DNA from: Deltaproteobacteria bacterium IMCC39524
Lineage (GTDB): Bacteria; Desulfobacterota; Desulfuromonadia; Desulfuromonadales; BM103
Length of the DNA stretch: 64,000 nt
Assembly: GCA_029667085.1 (NCBI GenBank)
Contig: JARUHJ010000004.1
Location: 310,001 to 374,000, forward strand
Direction of reading: 5' to 3'
The position numbers and the translations under genes were made by a program. Below are positions 39,609-48,972 of this stretch, piece after piece. The notes under the pieces are model-generated. The model was not told where the DNA came from. It ran no database searches and saw nothing but the letters and a program-made list of their open reading frames with translations. The first letter of the stretch is position 1, and every line of letters begins with the position of its first letter.

Positions 39609-40636
39609 TATTTGGCCCCTCCTTCCAACGCTTTGCGCAAGGGCAGCAACGGCAGTGCCCCAGCGTTTTTGGCGTCCATAACATAGATTTCATCCAAGCG
39701 GGGCAGGACCTCTTCAAGTGTTTCCAGGTAAATTCTACTCCGGGTCACCGAAGGCGCCTTGCGATACTCGGTCAGCAGAGCAAGAAAACGGTTGGTCTCG
39801 CCGCGAGCCTTGTTGACACGCTCAACGGCATAACCTTCCGCCTCCTGAAGAACTTTCTTGGCCTCACCACGGGCGCGGGGAACCTCTCTGTTAAATTGCT
39901 CGCGAGCCTGGAAGATCAGGCTTTCACGCTGCTGCTCAGACTCATTGACCTCGTTGTAAGCCGCCTTGACCGGATCAGGTGGCGTTACATCCTGGAACTT
40001 GACGGTAACGATGCGCACACCGATGTCATAATTATTGAGGGTTGATTGCAGATCTACCTGGATTTCGTTGGCCAGCAAGGCGCGTTCCGTGGTCAAAACC
40101 TCGGTAACGTTGGCGTTGCCGATCGCCTTGCGCACCATGGCTTCGGCAATATCACGGATGGTCCCGACCGGATCTTTGATGCGGAAAATAAATTTGAACG
40201 GATCGGAAACCTGGAACTGGACAATCCACTCGACGTCACTGACGTTCAGATCACCGGTCAAGGTCAAAGACTCTTCTTCGAGCCCCTTCTTGGTGTAGGT
40301 GGAACGGACATCAGGCTTGACGGTACGAAAGCCGAATTCCTCTTTCAGAACACGACCGGTCTGCACCAGGTAAACCCGGTCAACACCGAGAGGTATTTTG
40401 AAATGCAGCCCCGGTTCCGCAAAACTGTGGAATTTGCCGAACCTTAGTACGACGCCAGTCTCTTCCGTGTCGACCTCGTACATACTGCTGTATCCGCCAA
40501 CGAGGATCAAAAAAGCTATGATCACTATCGGCAAGAAGCCCTTTTGCTGGCCAAACTTATTCTTGAAATGGTTCTTTATCTCGATGACTTTCTTTTCAAA
40601 GTCTTCACTCGAGGGACCGTTGCCCCAATCCTGCAT
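39608..40636 (-). CDS. hflK: FtsH protease modulator HflK
   Basis: This 342-residue partner of HflC has a short glycine-poor cytoplasmic N terminus (MQDWGNGPSSEDF), a transmembrane helix near residues 36-55, the SPFH domain (VDTEETGVVLRFGKF near 58) and a long coiled coil. The start at 40636 has AGGAGG seven bases upstream; an in-frame codon 12 residues earlier lacks one. The 126-base gap to the flavoprotein upstream is free of a strong terminator. Confidence 0.94.
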   Translation of the reverse strand: MQDWGNGPSSEDFEKKVIEIKNHFKNKFGQQKGFLPIVIIAFLILVGGYSSMYEVDTEETGVVLRFGKFHSFAEPGLHFKIPLGVDRVYLVQTGRVLKEEFGFRTVKPDVRSTYTKKGLEEESLTLTGDLNVSDVEWIVQFQVSDPFKFIFRIKDPVGTIRDIAEAMVRKAIGNANVTEVLTTERALLANEIQVDLQSTLNNYDIGVRIVTVKFQDVTPPDPVKAAYNEVNESEQQRESLIFQAREQFNREVPRARGEAKKVLQEAEGYAVERVNKARGETNRFLALLTEYRKAPSVTRSRIYLETLEEVLPRLDEIYVMDAKNAGALPLLPLRKALEGGAK

Positions 40637-40762
40637 TGTAACCTCCTGTATCTCCAGTAAGAGTTTGTCCAAACGTTCCCAGAATGGGAAAGCCCAACAC
40701 TCCAGGTAAGAAAATCAGTTTAACAGATTTATAGACGGACACAAAGTCTACAGCGACCGGAA

Positions 40763-42004
40763 TTACGCCTCCGCTGCGCTGATTCCCGCGAGGTACCCCG
40801 TCGACCAACACTCCTGCAGGTTGAAACCACCGGTAGGACCATCGAGATCGATCATTTCACCGGCGAAAAAGAGATTCTTCACCCGCTTCGAGCGCATGCT
40901 GCGCATATCGATATCTTTCAGGGAAACGCCCCCGGAGGTGACAATCGCCTTACGGAAGCCTGCGCAACTTGAGACACTCAGCTCAAGCTCCTTGAAAAGC
41001 TTAAGCAAGCGCTGCCTCTCCACCTTCGTCACCGAATGACATTTTTTTTTCGGATCGATGCCAACCAGTCGCAAGAAAACCGGAATCATATCGCGCGGCA
41101 GCAGGCCGCCGAGGGATTTGCCAAACTCCAGATTACTCTGCTCAGCCAGCTCTCTCTGTAAACGTTTGTCGAATAGCTCCGTAGCAACCGCCGGCTTTAA
41201 ATCGAGAAGAAGTTTCACCTCTCCCTTCTTGAGCTCATCACGGATACGACTGCTCATGTCGAGGATAATCGGCCCACCGATTCCTGCGCGGGTAAAGAAG
41301 GCTTCACCGAAACGCTCGTCGACCTTCTTGCCATCAACACAGAGCGAAATCCGGACATTCTTCAGGTTGAAGTTGCTGACCTCGGCAGTCCAGGCGTCAT
41401 TAAGCTTCACCGGCACCAGGGCTGCTTCAGGCTTCACCACGCGATGCCCGCAAGCTTTGGCCCAGGCATAACCATCACCCGTGCACCCGGTTTCCGGATA
41501 AGACAGGCCGCCGGTCGCGACAATGATGTTATCTGCCGAAAAAGCACCGGCTGTGGTTTCCAGGGCCTTGATGATATCATCTTCAATCCGTAGTTTTTTC
41601 ACCGTACAGGAAGTACGCATCTCTACTCCGGCGTCACGTGCAAAGGCGATCACGGCCTTCTGCACATCCTTGGCTTCACCTTTGTCTGGGAAAATGCGAC
41701 CACCACGCTCAACTTTGAGCGGCACACCCTGTTCTTCAAAAAATGAGACGACATCTTTGACACCGAAAGCATAGAGCGCAGTCAGCAAGGCTTTACCATT
41801 CCGCCCGAAGTGTTCAACGAACTTGCGCGGGTCATCTTCACTGTGCGTGACATTACAACGTCCTTTGCCGGTAATCAGGATCTTTGCACCACAGTGTGAA
41901 TTCTTCTCCAGCAACAGCACCTTGGCACCTTTACGCGCAGCAAAACCAGCGGCAAAGAGTCCGGCCGGGCCACCGCCAACGACGATGACGTCATAATTTT
42001 TCAT
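40763..42004 (-). CDS. HI0933/YhiN-family flavoprotein
   Basis: This 413-residue FAD-binding oxidoreductase begins with DVIVVGGGPAGLFAAG (residues 5-20). The family signatures GAKILITGKGRCNVTH near residue 40 and GGVSLKDID near 355 are clear. A C-terminal FAGEMIDLDGPTGGFNLQ closes the FAD site. The family includes BaiN, but the substrate here is unknown. The gene heads the minus-strand run toward hflK. Confidence 0.88.
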   Translation of the reverse strand: MKNYDVIVVGGGPAGLFAAGFAARKGAKVLLLEKNSHCGAKILITGKGRCNVTHSEDDPRKFVEHFGRNGKALLTALYAFGVKDVVSFFEEQGVPLKVERGGRIFPDKGEAKDVQKAVIAFARDAGVEMRTSCTVKKLRIEDDIIKALETTAGAFSADNIIVATGGLSYPETGCTGDGYAWAKACGHRVVKPEAALVPVKLNDAWTAEVSNFNLKNVRISLCVDGKKVDERFGEAFFTRAGIGGPIILDMSSRIRDELKKGEVKLLLDLKPAVATELFDKRLQRELAEQSNLEFGKSLGGLLPRDMIPVFLRLVGIDPKKKCHSVTKVERQRLLKLFKELELSVSSCAGFRKAIVTSGGVSLKDIDMRSMRSKRVKNLFFAGEMIDLDGPTGGFNLQECWSTGYLAGISAAEA

Positions 42005-42123
42005 AAGCTGTCCATATATTAAATGTCGGTGGATGATACGCCTTTGTCGATCTCAACTGCTGGCACAATAGCAGGTTTAGCACATAAATCGAGAGATTAA
42101 CCGCAAAGGTCACTTCTTAAGTC

Positions 42124-42152
42124 ATGACAGGTGTGATAAACATGCTTATAAT
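42124..42152 (+). promoter_or_regulatory. Strong sigma-70 promoter of the S1-repeat gene
   Basis: ATGACA at 42124 and a consensus TATAAT at 42147 are separated by exactly 17 bases. The expected start of transcription, near 42159, gives a leader of 30 bases before the gene at 42189. Confidence 0.75.
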
Positions 42153-42188
42153 ATTGATTCAAATTCATAAATCTAAACGAGGAAGCTT

Positions 42189-43370
42189 ATGAGTGACGAA
42201 ACATTTGACGATCAAGACATGAGTGAAGAGGGTGATTTTGCCAAAATGTTCGAAGCGAGCATGGTTGGCAAAACGCAACTAGAACCAGGCCAGAAGATCG
42301 ATGCCACCGTTTTGCAGATCGGCAGCGAGTGGCTGTTTCTCGATGTGGGGCAAAAGGGTGAAGGCGTTCTCGACCGTAAAGAGTTCCTTGATGACGAAGG
42401 CAACCTGACCGTTGCCGTGGGTGACACTGTCAGCGCCTACTTCATGTCCCGTAAAGGCGGTGAGTTGCGATTCACCACCCGGCTCGGCGGCGGCTCCTCC
42501 GGAACAGCACAGCTGGAAGAGGCCTGGCGCAACGGCATCCCCGTAGAAGGGCGCATTGAAAAAGAGATCAAGGGCGGTTACGAGATCAAACTGCCGGGCA
42601 ACGTTCGTGCTTTCTGCCCATTCTCCCAGCTAGGTCTGCGTCGTCAGGAAGAATCGGCAGACGTCATCGACACCACCCGCTCTTTCCGCATCTCCCAGTT
42701 TGCCGAGCAGGGTCGCAACATCGTCGTCTCTCATCGCGTCATCCTCGAAGAGGAACGTCAAGTACAGAAGGCCGCACTGATGAAAACCCTCAAAGAGGGG
42801 CTGGTCGTTTCCGGCACCATCACCAACATCCGTGACTTTGGCGCCTTTATTGATATCGGCGGTCTCGAGGGGTTGCTGCCTATCTCCGAGATTTCCTACG
42901 GCCGGGTGGAAAACATTGAAGAGGTTCTGCAAGTTGGCCAGGAACTCGAAGTTGCCGTTAAACGCTGTGACTGGGAGAATGAAAAATTCTCCTTCAGCTT
43001 GCGTGACACCCTCGCCAACCCCTGGAGCAAGGTCGAAACCAGTTATCCTCCCGGGTCGACCCACACCGGCACCGTGTCACGGTTGGCCAAGTTCGGCGCC
43101 TTTGTCACTCTGGAAGAAGGCATTGACGGCCTGCTGCACATCTCGCAGATTGGTGGTGATCAGCGCATCAAACATCCCCAGGATGTACTGAAGCTCGGCC
43201 AGGAGATACAGGTCAGCGTTGAGAAGATCGACCTTGACGAGAAGAGGATCTCCCTGGCTTCGGTTCGCGATAAATCGGAAGAGTCGATGGAGACTTCTTA
43301 CGAAGAGAAGGCTACGGGTGGCATGGGTTCTTTTGCGGATCTTTTCAAGCAGGCTCAAAAGAAGAAGTAA
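42189..43370 (+). CDS. Multi-S1-domain RNA-binding protein
   Basis: This 393-residue protein is related to ribosomal protein S1 and contains four S1 domains: about residues 35-105, 115-185, 205-275 (VVSGTITNIRDFGAFIDIGG) and 290-360 (HTGTVSRLAKFGAFVTLEEG). The N-terminal 30 residues are acidic. With fewer repeats than the six of E. coli S1 and a separate locus, it is probably an accessory S1-like protein rather than the main ribosomal S1. It has a strong promoter and a 15-bp terminator. Confidence 0.85.
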   Translation: MSDETFDDQDMSEEGDFAKMFEASMVGKTQLEPGQKIDATVLQIGSEWLFLDVGQKGEGVLDRKEFLDDEGNLTVAVGDTVSAYFMSRKGGELRFTTRLGGGSSGTAQLEEAWRNGIPVEGRIEKEIKGGYEIKLPGNVRAFCPFSQLGLRRQEESADVIDTTRSFRISQFAEQGRNIVVSHRVILEEERQVQKAALMKTLKEGLVVSGTITNIRDFGAFIDIGGLEGLLPISEISYGRVENIEEVLQVGQELEVAVKRCDWENEKFSFSLRDTLANPWSKVETSYPPGSTHTGTVSRLAKFGAFVTLEEGIDGLLHISQIGGDQRIKHPQDVLKLGQEIQVSVEKIDLDEKRISLASVRDKSEESMETSYEEKATGGMGSFADLFKQAQKKK

Positions 43371-43394
43371 CTGGCAGAACGTCAACCTGAAATA

Positions 43395-43428
43395 AAAGAG
43401 GGACACTTCAATCGAAGTGTCCCTCTTT
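43395..43428 (+). terminator. Terminator of the S1-repeat gene
   Basis: A perfect 15-bp stem, AAAGAGGGACACTTC with its complement, closes a four-base loop (43410-43413) and ends in CTTT. The next gene starts two bases later. Confidence 0.85.
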
Positions 43429-43429
43429 A

Positions 43430-44392
43430 GTGATGATACCGATGAAAGCAACCGAACCCCTCGCGGGCAACAACCAAGCCACAACGTCAGAGGCAGATCA
43501 CAACTCGCGCATCGGTGTACTGCTTGGCCTGACTGCCTACCTGATCTGGGGTTCCTTCCCAGTCTTTTTCAAGGCCCTCGAAGGCGCAGCACCCCTCGAA
43601 ATTGTCTGCCACCGCATCTTCTGGTCTGTGGTCTTCCTCTTTATTCTCGTCACTTGCCGACGCCAGCTGGGACAAGTCGGCACAACTATCAAGAACCGTA
43701 GGGTTTTACTGACTCTTTGCGGGTCTACACTCCTGATCGCCACCAACTGGCTGGTTTTCATCTATGCCGTTCAGCATGGCGAAGTCCTCCAGTCCAGCCT
43801 GGGCTATTTCATCACGCCGCTTTTGAGCATTCTACTCGGCTTTATCTTTTTGCGCGAGCGGCTGAACCGCTGGCAGCAGTTCAGTGTGTTGCTCGCCCTG
43901 ATCGGAGTCCTGAACTTAACCCTTCACCACGGGCAGGTCCCATGGATCGCCCTTATTCTTGCCTCATCTTTCGGGCTTTACGGGCTATTGCGCAAAGTGG
44001 CACAAGTCGAGGCGATGATCGGCCTGACCGTGGAGACGCTCCTGCTCGGCCCCTTTGCCCTTACCTATATTATTTACCTGACCACCCAGCAGGACAGCTC
44101 GTTTCTGACAGGGACCTTGCGACTCGACCTGTTGCTACCTCTCTCCGGCATCGTCACCGCCATTCCACTGCTCCTCTTCGTCGCCGCTGCACGTCGGTTG
44201 CAGTTGGCAACTATCGGCTTTCTGCAATACCTGACACCGAGCCTGCACTTTCTCCTGGCCGTTGGGCTCTACAACGAGCCGTTCAGCCGTGGGCACCTGG
44301 TCAGTTTCCTTTTCATCTGGATGGGATTGGCGATTTATTCAGGGAATACGATCTGGAAGAGTCGCTCGGCATGGCAGCGGGAGGAAAGCTAA
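43430..44392 (+). CDS. rarD: RarD-type EamA-family transporter
   Basis: This 320-residue inner-membrane protein has about ten helices. LTAYLIWGSFPVFFKAL near residue 28 and LEIVCHRIFWS near 46 are typical of RarD, a family of unknown substrate. Start codons GTG 43430, ATG 43433 and ATG 43442 are all in frame and none has a ribosome site; the terminator of the S1 gene reaches to 43428. Leaderless translation, or coupling to read-through, is possible. It converges with the methyltransferase gene with a 17-base gap. Confidence 0.88.
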   Translation: MMIPMKATEPLAGNNQATTSEADHNSRIGVLLGLTAYLIWGSFPVFFKALEGAAPLEIVCHRIFWSVVFLFILVTCRRQLGQVGTTIKNRRVLLTLCGSTLLIATNWLVFIYAVQHGEVLQSSLGYFITPLLSILLGFIFLRERLNRWQQFSVLLALIGVLNLTLHHGQVPWIALILASSFGLYGLLRKVAQVEAMIGLTVETLLLGPFALTYIIYLTTQQDSSFLTGTLRLDLLLPLSGIVTAIPLLLFVAAARRLQLATIGFLQYLTPSLHFLLAVGLYNEPFSRGHLVSFLFIWMGLAIYSGNTIWKSRSAWQREES

Positions 44393-44409
44393 GGGGTTTC
44401 CCGAAAGCA

Positions 44410-45066
44410 CTATTTCCTAGTCAGCAGGACCGCATATTCCATCAATTTCGTCACACCTCTTGCAGCCAGGCCTTGATGCGACCTGAGGGCCTCCTCTTCT
44501 GACAGAATTTCAACACGAAAACTTTCTGAGAACAAGGTCTCAAGCTCTTGCTGCGAAACCGAAAAAGGCGGCCCTTTCGTTTCACTCTGATTGTACGAGT
44601 AACTGATCAGAAGGACCCGGCCACCGGGCGGCATCAGCGCCGCCATATGGGCGACGTAACACACACGCATCTCTGGTGGCAACGCCACCAATGCACCGCG
44701 GTCGTAGTATGCGCTAATCCCGCTCAACTCAGACGCAGTCAAGTCAAAGAAATCGCCGCAATAGAGCTTGTACCCTTCAGAGGAACAAAAGGGGAGAACC
44801 GCCTCATCAGTCCAATGGCCGGGCAGATCATTCTCATTGAAAAAAGCCTCGATAGCCGTTCGGCTTAATTCAATACCGACGACCTTGAGACCTTCTTCGC
44901 GCAACCAGACCAGGTCAGGGCTCTTGCCGCAAAGTGGAACAAAGACACTGTCGGTGGGTTGTGTTTGCAAGAGCGGGAAAAATTGCTGCAGGAAATGGTG
45001 AGGGTCGGTCATGTGAAAACCGATCTCATTCTTTTGCCAACGCCTGTGCCAGAAATTCTTGTCCAT
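44410..45066 (-). CDS. tpm: Thiopurine S-methyltransferase family protein
   Basis: This 218-residue AdoMet-dependent methyltransferase begins with the family signature NFWHRRWQKNEIGFH (residues 4-18). VFVPLCGKSPDLVWL near 42 and VVGIELSRTAIEAFF near 62 bind AdoMet. Bacterial members methylate selenium or tellurium compounds and thiopurines; selenium handling would fit a selenoprotein-using host but is not shown. The ribosome site is weak. Confidence 0.9.
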   Translation of the reverse strand: MDKNFWHRRWQKNEIGFHMTDPHHFLQQFFPLLQTQPTDSVFVPLCGKSPDLVWLREEGLKVVGIELSRTAIEAFFNENDLPGHWTDEAVLPFCSSEGYKLYCGDFFDLTASELSGISAYYDRGALVALPPEMRVCYVAHMAALMPPGGRVLLISYSYNQSETKGPPFSVSQQELETLFSESFRVEILSEEEALRSHQGLAARGVTKLMEYAVLLTRK

Positions 45067-45101
45067 AAGATTTAAACCTTAAAAAACACCTTTAAAAAAG
45101 G

Positions 45102-45198
45102 TTTAACGCAAAGATGCAAAGAACGCAAAGGAAAGCCTTCTAAATTTCAGAGGAACTAGAGGATTCAGGACCATTATTCTCTGCACCTTTGCGTTAAA
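45102..45198. repeat. Palindromic repeat, AACGCAAAG type
   Basis: The left arm (45102-45131) has units AACGCAAAG, ATGCAAAG, AACGCAAAG. The right arm, CTCTGCACCTTTGCGTTAAA (45179-45198), is the reverse complement of the left arm with two mismatches over 20 bases. The arms enclose about 47 bases. The right arm includes the stop codon of the DedA-like gene. Confidence 0.85.
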
Positions 45199-45646
45199 AA
45201 GCCTTTGTCCCTTCCAGAACCAGCTTAGCGACCACCAGGTAACGAACAAACTTTCCGACCGATACCAGCAGAATAAACCGCCAGAGTCCGGCACGCAAAA
45301 CACCACCAACCAGGCAAAGGGGATCACCGATAACGGGCAGCCACGAAAAGAGCAAAGCCCAGCTGCCATAACGGTTAAAATGATGCTCAGCCCGTCTTTG
45401 ACTTTCCGGTCTGATCCGCAAAAGACGTTGGGTGAGGTAGGGACCTCCCCAGAGCCCGATGGCGTAGGTCGTCAGAGCACCACAGCTGTTACCAAGAGTT
45501 GCCACCAGCACAGTGATCGTTGGGTCAAAGCCATTCAGCAGCAGCACACCCAACAACCATTCACTACCAAGCGGCACCAGCGTGGAGGCCAGAAAGCTGA
45601 ACAGAAAGAGCGCGGGGTAGCCATATTCCAAGAGCCACTGTTCCAA
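45194..45646 (-). CDS. DedA/YqaA-like membrane protein
   Basis: This 150-residue membrane protein has about four helices and the SNARE-associated (VTT/DedA-type) pattern: GNSCGALTTYAIG near residue 52, then FNRYGSWALLFSWLPVIGDP near 90. It resembles YqaA. DedA relatives take part in lipid flipping or proton-dependent homeostasis. The start is TTG with AAGGA upstream. The last codons and stop fall in the palindromic repeat. Confidence 0.8.
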   Translation of the reverse strand: MEQWLLEYGYPALFLFSFLASTLVPLGSEWLLGVLLLNGFDPTITVLVATLGNSCGALTTYAIGLWGGPYLTQRLLRIRPESQRRAEHHFNRYGSWALLFSWLPVIGDPLCLVGGVLRAGLWRFILLVSVGKFVRYLVVAKLVLEGTKAF

Positions 45647-45727
45647 CAGAGGGATTCCTTTATACGTACCATCTATGCCATGATGGGTTCAGGTTGATCC
45701 GCATACACATTCTGACACGAGGACATT

Positions 45728-46342
45728 ATGCGTCGAAGCATTTTCCTTATTTTCACGCTCTTTTTTTCTGGTCTGCTCTTCACCGGCTGCGACTCCGGCC
45801 CCGGCATCAAACCGTTCAACCAGGAGAGCGTGGTGCTCGCTTTCGGCGACAGTCTCACTCATGGCACGGGAGCATCTGCCGGACAATCCTACCCGGACGT
45901 GCTCTCTGAACTGCTCGGCAGACAGGTAATTAATGGCGGTATTCCCGGGGAAGTATCAGCCGCCGGGTTAAAACGTCTCCCCGCTGTTCTGGAGGAATAT
46001 AAGCCGACGCTCGTCATCCTCTGCCACGGCGGCAACGATTTCCTTCGCAAGCTGAATCAGGCAACCACAAGCAGCAACCTTGATGCGATGATCACCCTGA
46101 TCCGCTCACGCGGTGCTGATATCGTTCTGGTTGGCGTGCCGAAGGTCGGCTTTGGCCTGCAGGTACCGGAGCTTTATTCGAAAATTGCCGACCAGCACAC
46201 GATCCCCTTGCAAAAGGAGATTCTTGTCGATCTGCTCAGTGACAACAGCATGAAGAGCGACGTTATTCATCCCAACGCGACCGGTTATCGGCTGATGGCT
46301 GAAGCGATTTACGATCTGATCAACAGAGCGCAGAAGAAGTAG
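45728..46342 (+). CDS. SGNH/GDSL esterase lipoprotein
   Basis: This 204-residue hydrolase is related to E. coli TesA and arylesterases. It has a signal peptide with lipobox FTGC (C21), so it should be a lipoprotein facing the periplasm. The SGNH blocks are visible: GDSLTHG (catalytic Ser, near 41), GGIPGEVS, CHGGNDFL near 99 and DVIHPNATG near 179 (Asp-His). GAGGAC precedes the ATG. The radical SAM gene follows after seven bases. Confidence 0.88.
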   Translation: MRRSIFLIFTLFFSGLLFTGCDSGPGIKPFNQESVVLAFGDSLTHGTGASAGQSYPDVLSELLGRQVINGGIPGEVSAAGLKRLPAVLEEYKPTLVILCHGGNDFLRKLNQATTSSNLDAMITLIRSRGADIVLVGVPKVGFGLQVPELYSKIADQHTIPLQKEILVDLLSDNSMKSDVIHPNATGYRLMAEAIYDLINRAQKK

Positions 46343-46349
46343 GCCCTAC

Positions 46350-48185
46350 GTGAGCGAAACCAGGCAGCATAAATTCATTCCATGCAGTCGCGCGGAGATG
46401 ATCGAGAGAGGCTGGGACGAACTCGATGTGCTCTTCGTCACCGGGGACGCCTATATCGACCACCCCTCTTTCGGCACATCACTGCTCGCGCGCCTGCTTG
46501 AAGACGAAGGCTTGCGAGTCGGCATTCTCGCACAGCCGGACTGGCGCAATGTGGAAGCCTTCAAAGTCATGGGGCGACCACGGCTCTTTGCGGCAATTTC
46601 GGCCGGTGCCATGGATTCCATGGTCAATCACTACACAGCCGCCAAGAAGGTGCGTAACGATGATGCCTACACTCCGGGAGGGCGTTCCGGTGCGCGCCCG
46701 AATCGTGCGGTCATCGCTTATACCGCCGCAGTCAAAGGCGCCTTCAAAGGCCTGCCAACGGTCGTCGGAGGGATCGAAGCGAGCCTGCGTCGTCTGGCTC
46801 ACTACGATTATTGGGACAACAAGGTCAGGCGCTCAGTGCTAGTCGACAGCAAGGCCGACCTGCTCCTGTTCGGTATGGCGGAAACCGCACTTGTGGCACT
46901 CGTCAAGCGCATGCTGGCGGGCGAAGCTTTCGAGACCATCACTGATTTGCGCGGTACAGCCTTCCTTGCCGAAACAACACCGGACAATGCTGTCATTTTG
47001 CCCTCCTTTGAAGAGGTCAGCTCAAGTACGGACGCTTACAACAAGGCCTTTAAGCTGGCTGCAGACGAGAAGAATCCTTTCAGTGGCAAAAGACTCGTAC
47101 AAGAACACGGCAATCGACAGCTTGTGGTCAACCCGCCTGCCTCGCCCCTGGATGAGGAGCAGCTCGACCGCATCTACGCCCTGCCCTTTTCCAAGCTGCC
47201 GCACCCTTCCTACCAGGACGTGATTCCAGCTTACGCGCAGATCAAGTTCTCCATCACCAGTCACCGCGGTTGCTGTGGCGGCTGCGCTTTCTGCGCCATA
47301 ACCCATCATCAGGGCAAGACGATTCAGTCGCGCTCCGAGCAATCGGTGCAGGAAGAACTTGAGCGCTTGAGCCTGCACCCGGATTTCCGTGGTACGGTCT
47401 CAGATGTTGGTGGCCCGACTGCGAATATGTACGGCATGCTTTGCAGCAACCCGGAGGCGCAGGCGACCTGTCGTCGTGAAAGCTGTCTTTATCCGCAAAT
47501 CTGCAAGCATCTGGACACCCGTGATGACCGAGCCGTCAACCTGCTCCGCAGACTCCGCAAGAACCCGGCCGTCAAGCATCTTTTCGTCGCCTCGGGAATT
47601 CGTTTCGACCTGCTCCATCGGCAAGCGGATTATTTTGCGGAGCTGGTCAAACATCACGTTGGTGGTCTGCTCAAGGTGGCTCCGGAGTCGACCAGTCCGA
47701 AGGTCACGCAAGTCATGCGCAAGCCGGGACCGCAGGTGTTTGAACAATTCCTGCAAAAGTTCCGTGAACAGAGCTCGAGCCTGGGGAAGAAGCAGGCCGT
47801 TATTCCCTACTTCATCAGCTCACATCCCGGCTGTACGCTCAAGGACATGATCGATGTCGCCCTCTTTCTTAAGGAGCACAACTTGCGCGTCGAGCAGGTT
47901 CAGGAGTTCACCCCCACCCCGGGCAGCCTGGCCACCTGTATTTATCATACAGGTCGAGACCCCTTCAGCGGTGAACCCATCCACGTGCCCCTTAATCTGA
48001 ATGAACGGCGTCAGCAAAAGGCCCTGCTGCTCTGGCACCTGCCCGAAAGCCGTAAGGATGTTCTGGCCGCGCTCAGACAATGCGATCGCGAAGACCTGAT
48101 CACGACTTTGCTTGGTCATCAAAAGCAAGCAGCCAAACAAGCTGCACCAGCCAGGAAACAACCGAAACGACCCCGCAAACGATAA
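46350..48185 (+). CDS. YgiQ-family radical SAM protein
   Basis: The 611-residue protein has the family N terminus FIPCSRAEMIERGWDELD and a radical SAM core. The CX3CX2C cluster is C308, C312 and C315 in CCGGCAFC. The N-terminal B12-like Rossmann portion (LDVLFVTGDAYIDHPS) precedes it, and the C-terminal tail is basic. Function is unknown, though YgiQ proteins are widely conserved. The start is GTG, eight bases after the esterase stop, so the genes are probably co-transcribed. Confidence 0.92.
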   Translation: MSETRQHKFIPCSRAEMIERGWDELDVLFVTGDAYIDHPSFGTSLLARLLEDEGLRVGILAQPDWRNVEAFKVMGRPRLFAAISAGAMDSMVNHYTAAKKVRNDDAYTPGGRSGARPNRAVIAYTAAVKGAFKGLPTVVGGIEASLRRLAHYDYWDNKVRRSVLVDSKADLLLFGMAETALVALVKRMLAGEAFETITDLRGTAFLAETTPDNAVILPSFEEVSSSTDAYNKAFKLAADEKNPFSGKRLVQEHGNRQLVVNPPASPLDEEQLDRIYALPFSKLPHPSYQDVIPAYAQIKFSITSHRGCCGGCAFCAITHHQGKTIQSRSEQSVQEELERLSLHPDFRGTVSDVGGPTANMYGMLCSNPEAQATCRRESCLYPQICKHLDTRDDRAVNLLRRLRKNPAVKHLFVASGIRFDLLHRQADYFAELVKHHVGGLLKVAPESTSPKVTQVMRKPGPQVFEQFLQKFREQSSSLGKKQAVIPYFISSHPGCTLKDMIDVALFLKEHNLRVEQVQEFTPTPGSLATCIYHTGRDPFSGEPIHVPLNLNERRQQKALLLWHLPESRKDVLAALRQCDREDLITTLLGHQKQAAKQAAPARKQPKRPRKR

Positions 48186-48293
48186 ATACCTGAGGTGCCC
48201 GGTTTCTAGACTCAGCTACGCACCTTGGCATTTCATAGTTATCTGGCTATGATTAACAGCAACCTTCAACACCGAAAGAACAAGAGGTTTACT

Positions 48294-48950
48294 ATGGAAC
48301 GCCTGCTTGATGACATTGAAGCCAGAGTCGTGGGTTGCCTGGTCGAGAAAGATCTGGCGACGCCCGAGTACTATCCCTTGACCCTGAATGCGCTGACCAA
48401 TGCCTGCAATCAGAAGTCGAACCGTGACCCGGTGATGCTCTTTGAAGAGACTGATGTGATCCGGGCCCTCGACAGTCTGCGGCAAAAACAGCTGGCACAT
48501 CAATCGGCGGAAGGTGTTCGTGCCGCCAAGTATTGCCACAATCTGGAAGCCGTTCTGAACCTGGACCCTGAAGATCTGGCGATCCTGGCCGAACTGCTCT
48601 TGCGCGGGCCGCAGACCGTTGGTGAACTGCGCAACCGCGCCGAAAGGATGTGTCCGGTAGGCGATCTCCAGGCCGTCGAAGAGTTGTTGCAGAACCTGAT
48701 GGAGCGCGAAGAGCCCCTGGTGATGCGACTGCCTCGCCAACCCGGCCGTAAAGAGCATCGCTTTGCCCACCTGCTCTCCGGCCTGCCGGACATTGAAGAA
48801 TCGGCTGCACTGCCCACAGAGCCCGCAAGGCTGAAGGTTGCTGCGGAAAATGATCGGATTGCCCGGTTGGAAGAAGAGGTCGCGGCACTGCGCGCCGAAC
48901 TTGATGAGGTGAGTAACCAGCTGAAAGCCTTTCAGTCGCAATTCGAATAA
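48294..48950 (+). CDS. YceH family (DUF480) protein
   Basis: This 218-residue protein matches YceH: two winged-helix domains with EARVVGCLVEKDLATPEYYP at the start (residues 8-27), NQKSNRDPVM near 39 and RGPQTVGELRNRAERM near 104. The last 30 residues form a coiled coil. Function is unknown. The start at 48294 follows AAGAGG; the frame extends 23 codons upstream without support. The PabBC gene follows after 22 bases. Confidence 0.9.
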   Translation: MERLLDDIEARVVGCLVEKDLATPEYYPLTLNALTNACNQKSNRDPVMLFEETDVIRALDSLRQKQLAHQSAEGVRAAKYCHNLEAVLNLDPEDLAILAELLLRGPQTVGELRNRAERMCPVGDLQAVEELLQNLMEREEPLVMRLPRQPGRKEHRFAHLLSGLPDIEESAALPTEPARLKVAAENDRIARLEEEVAALRAELDEVSNQLKAFQSQFE

Positions 48951-48972
48951 CTCTTTTGACGAACAAACCACC

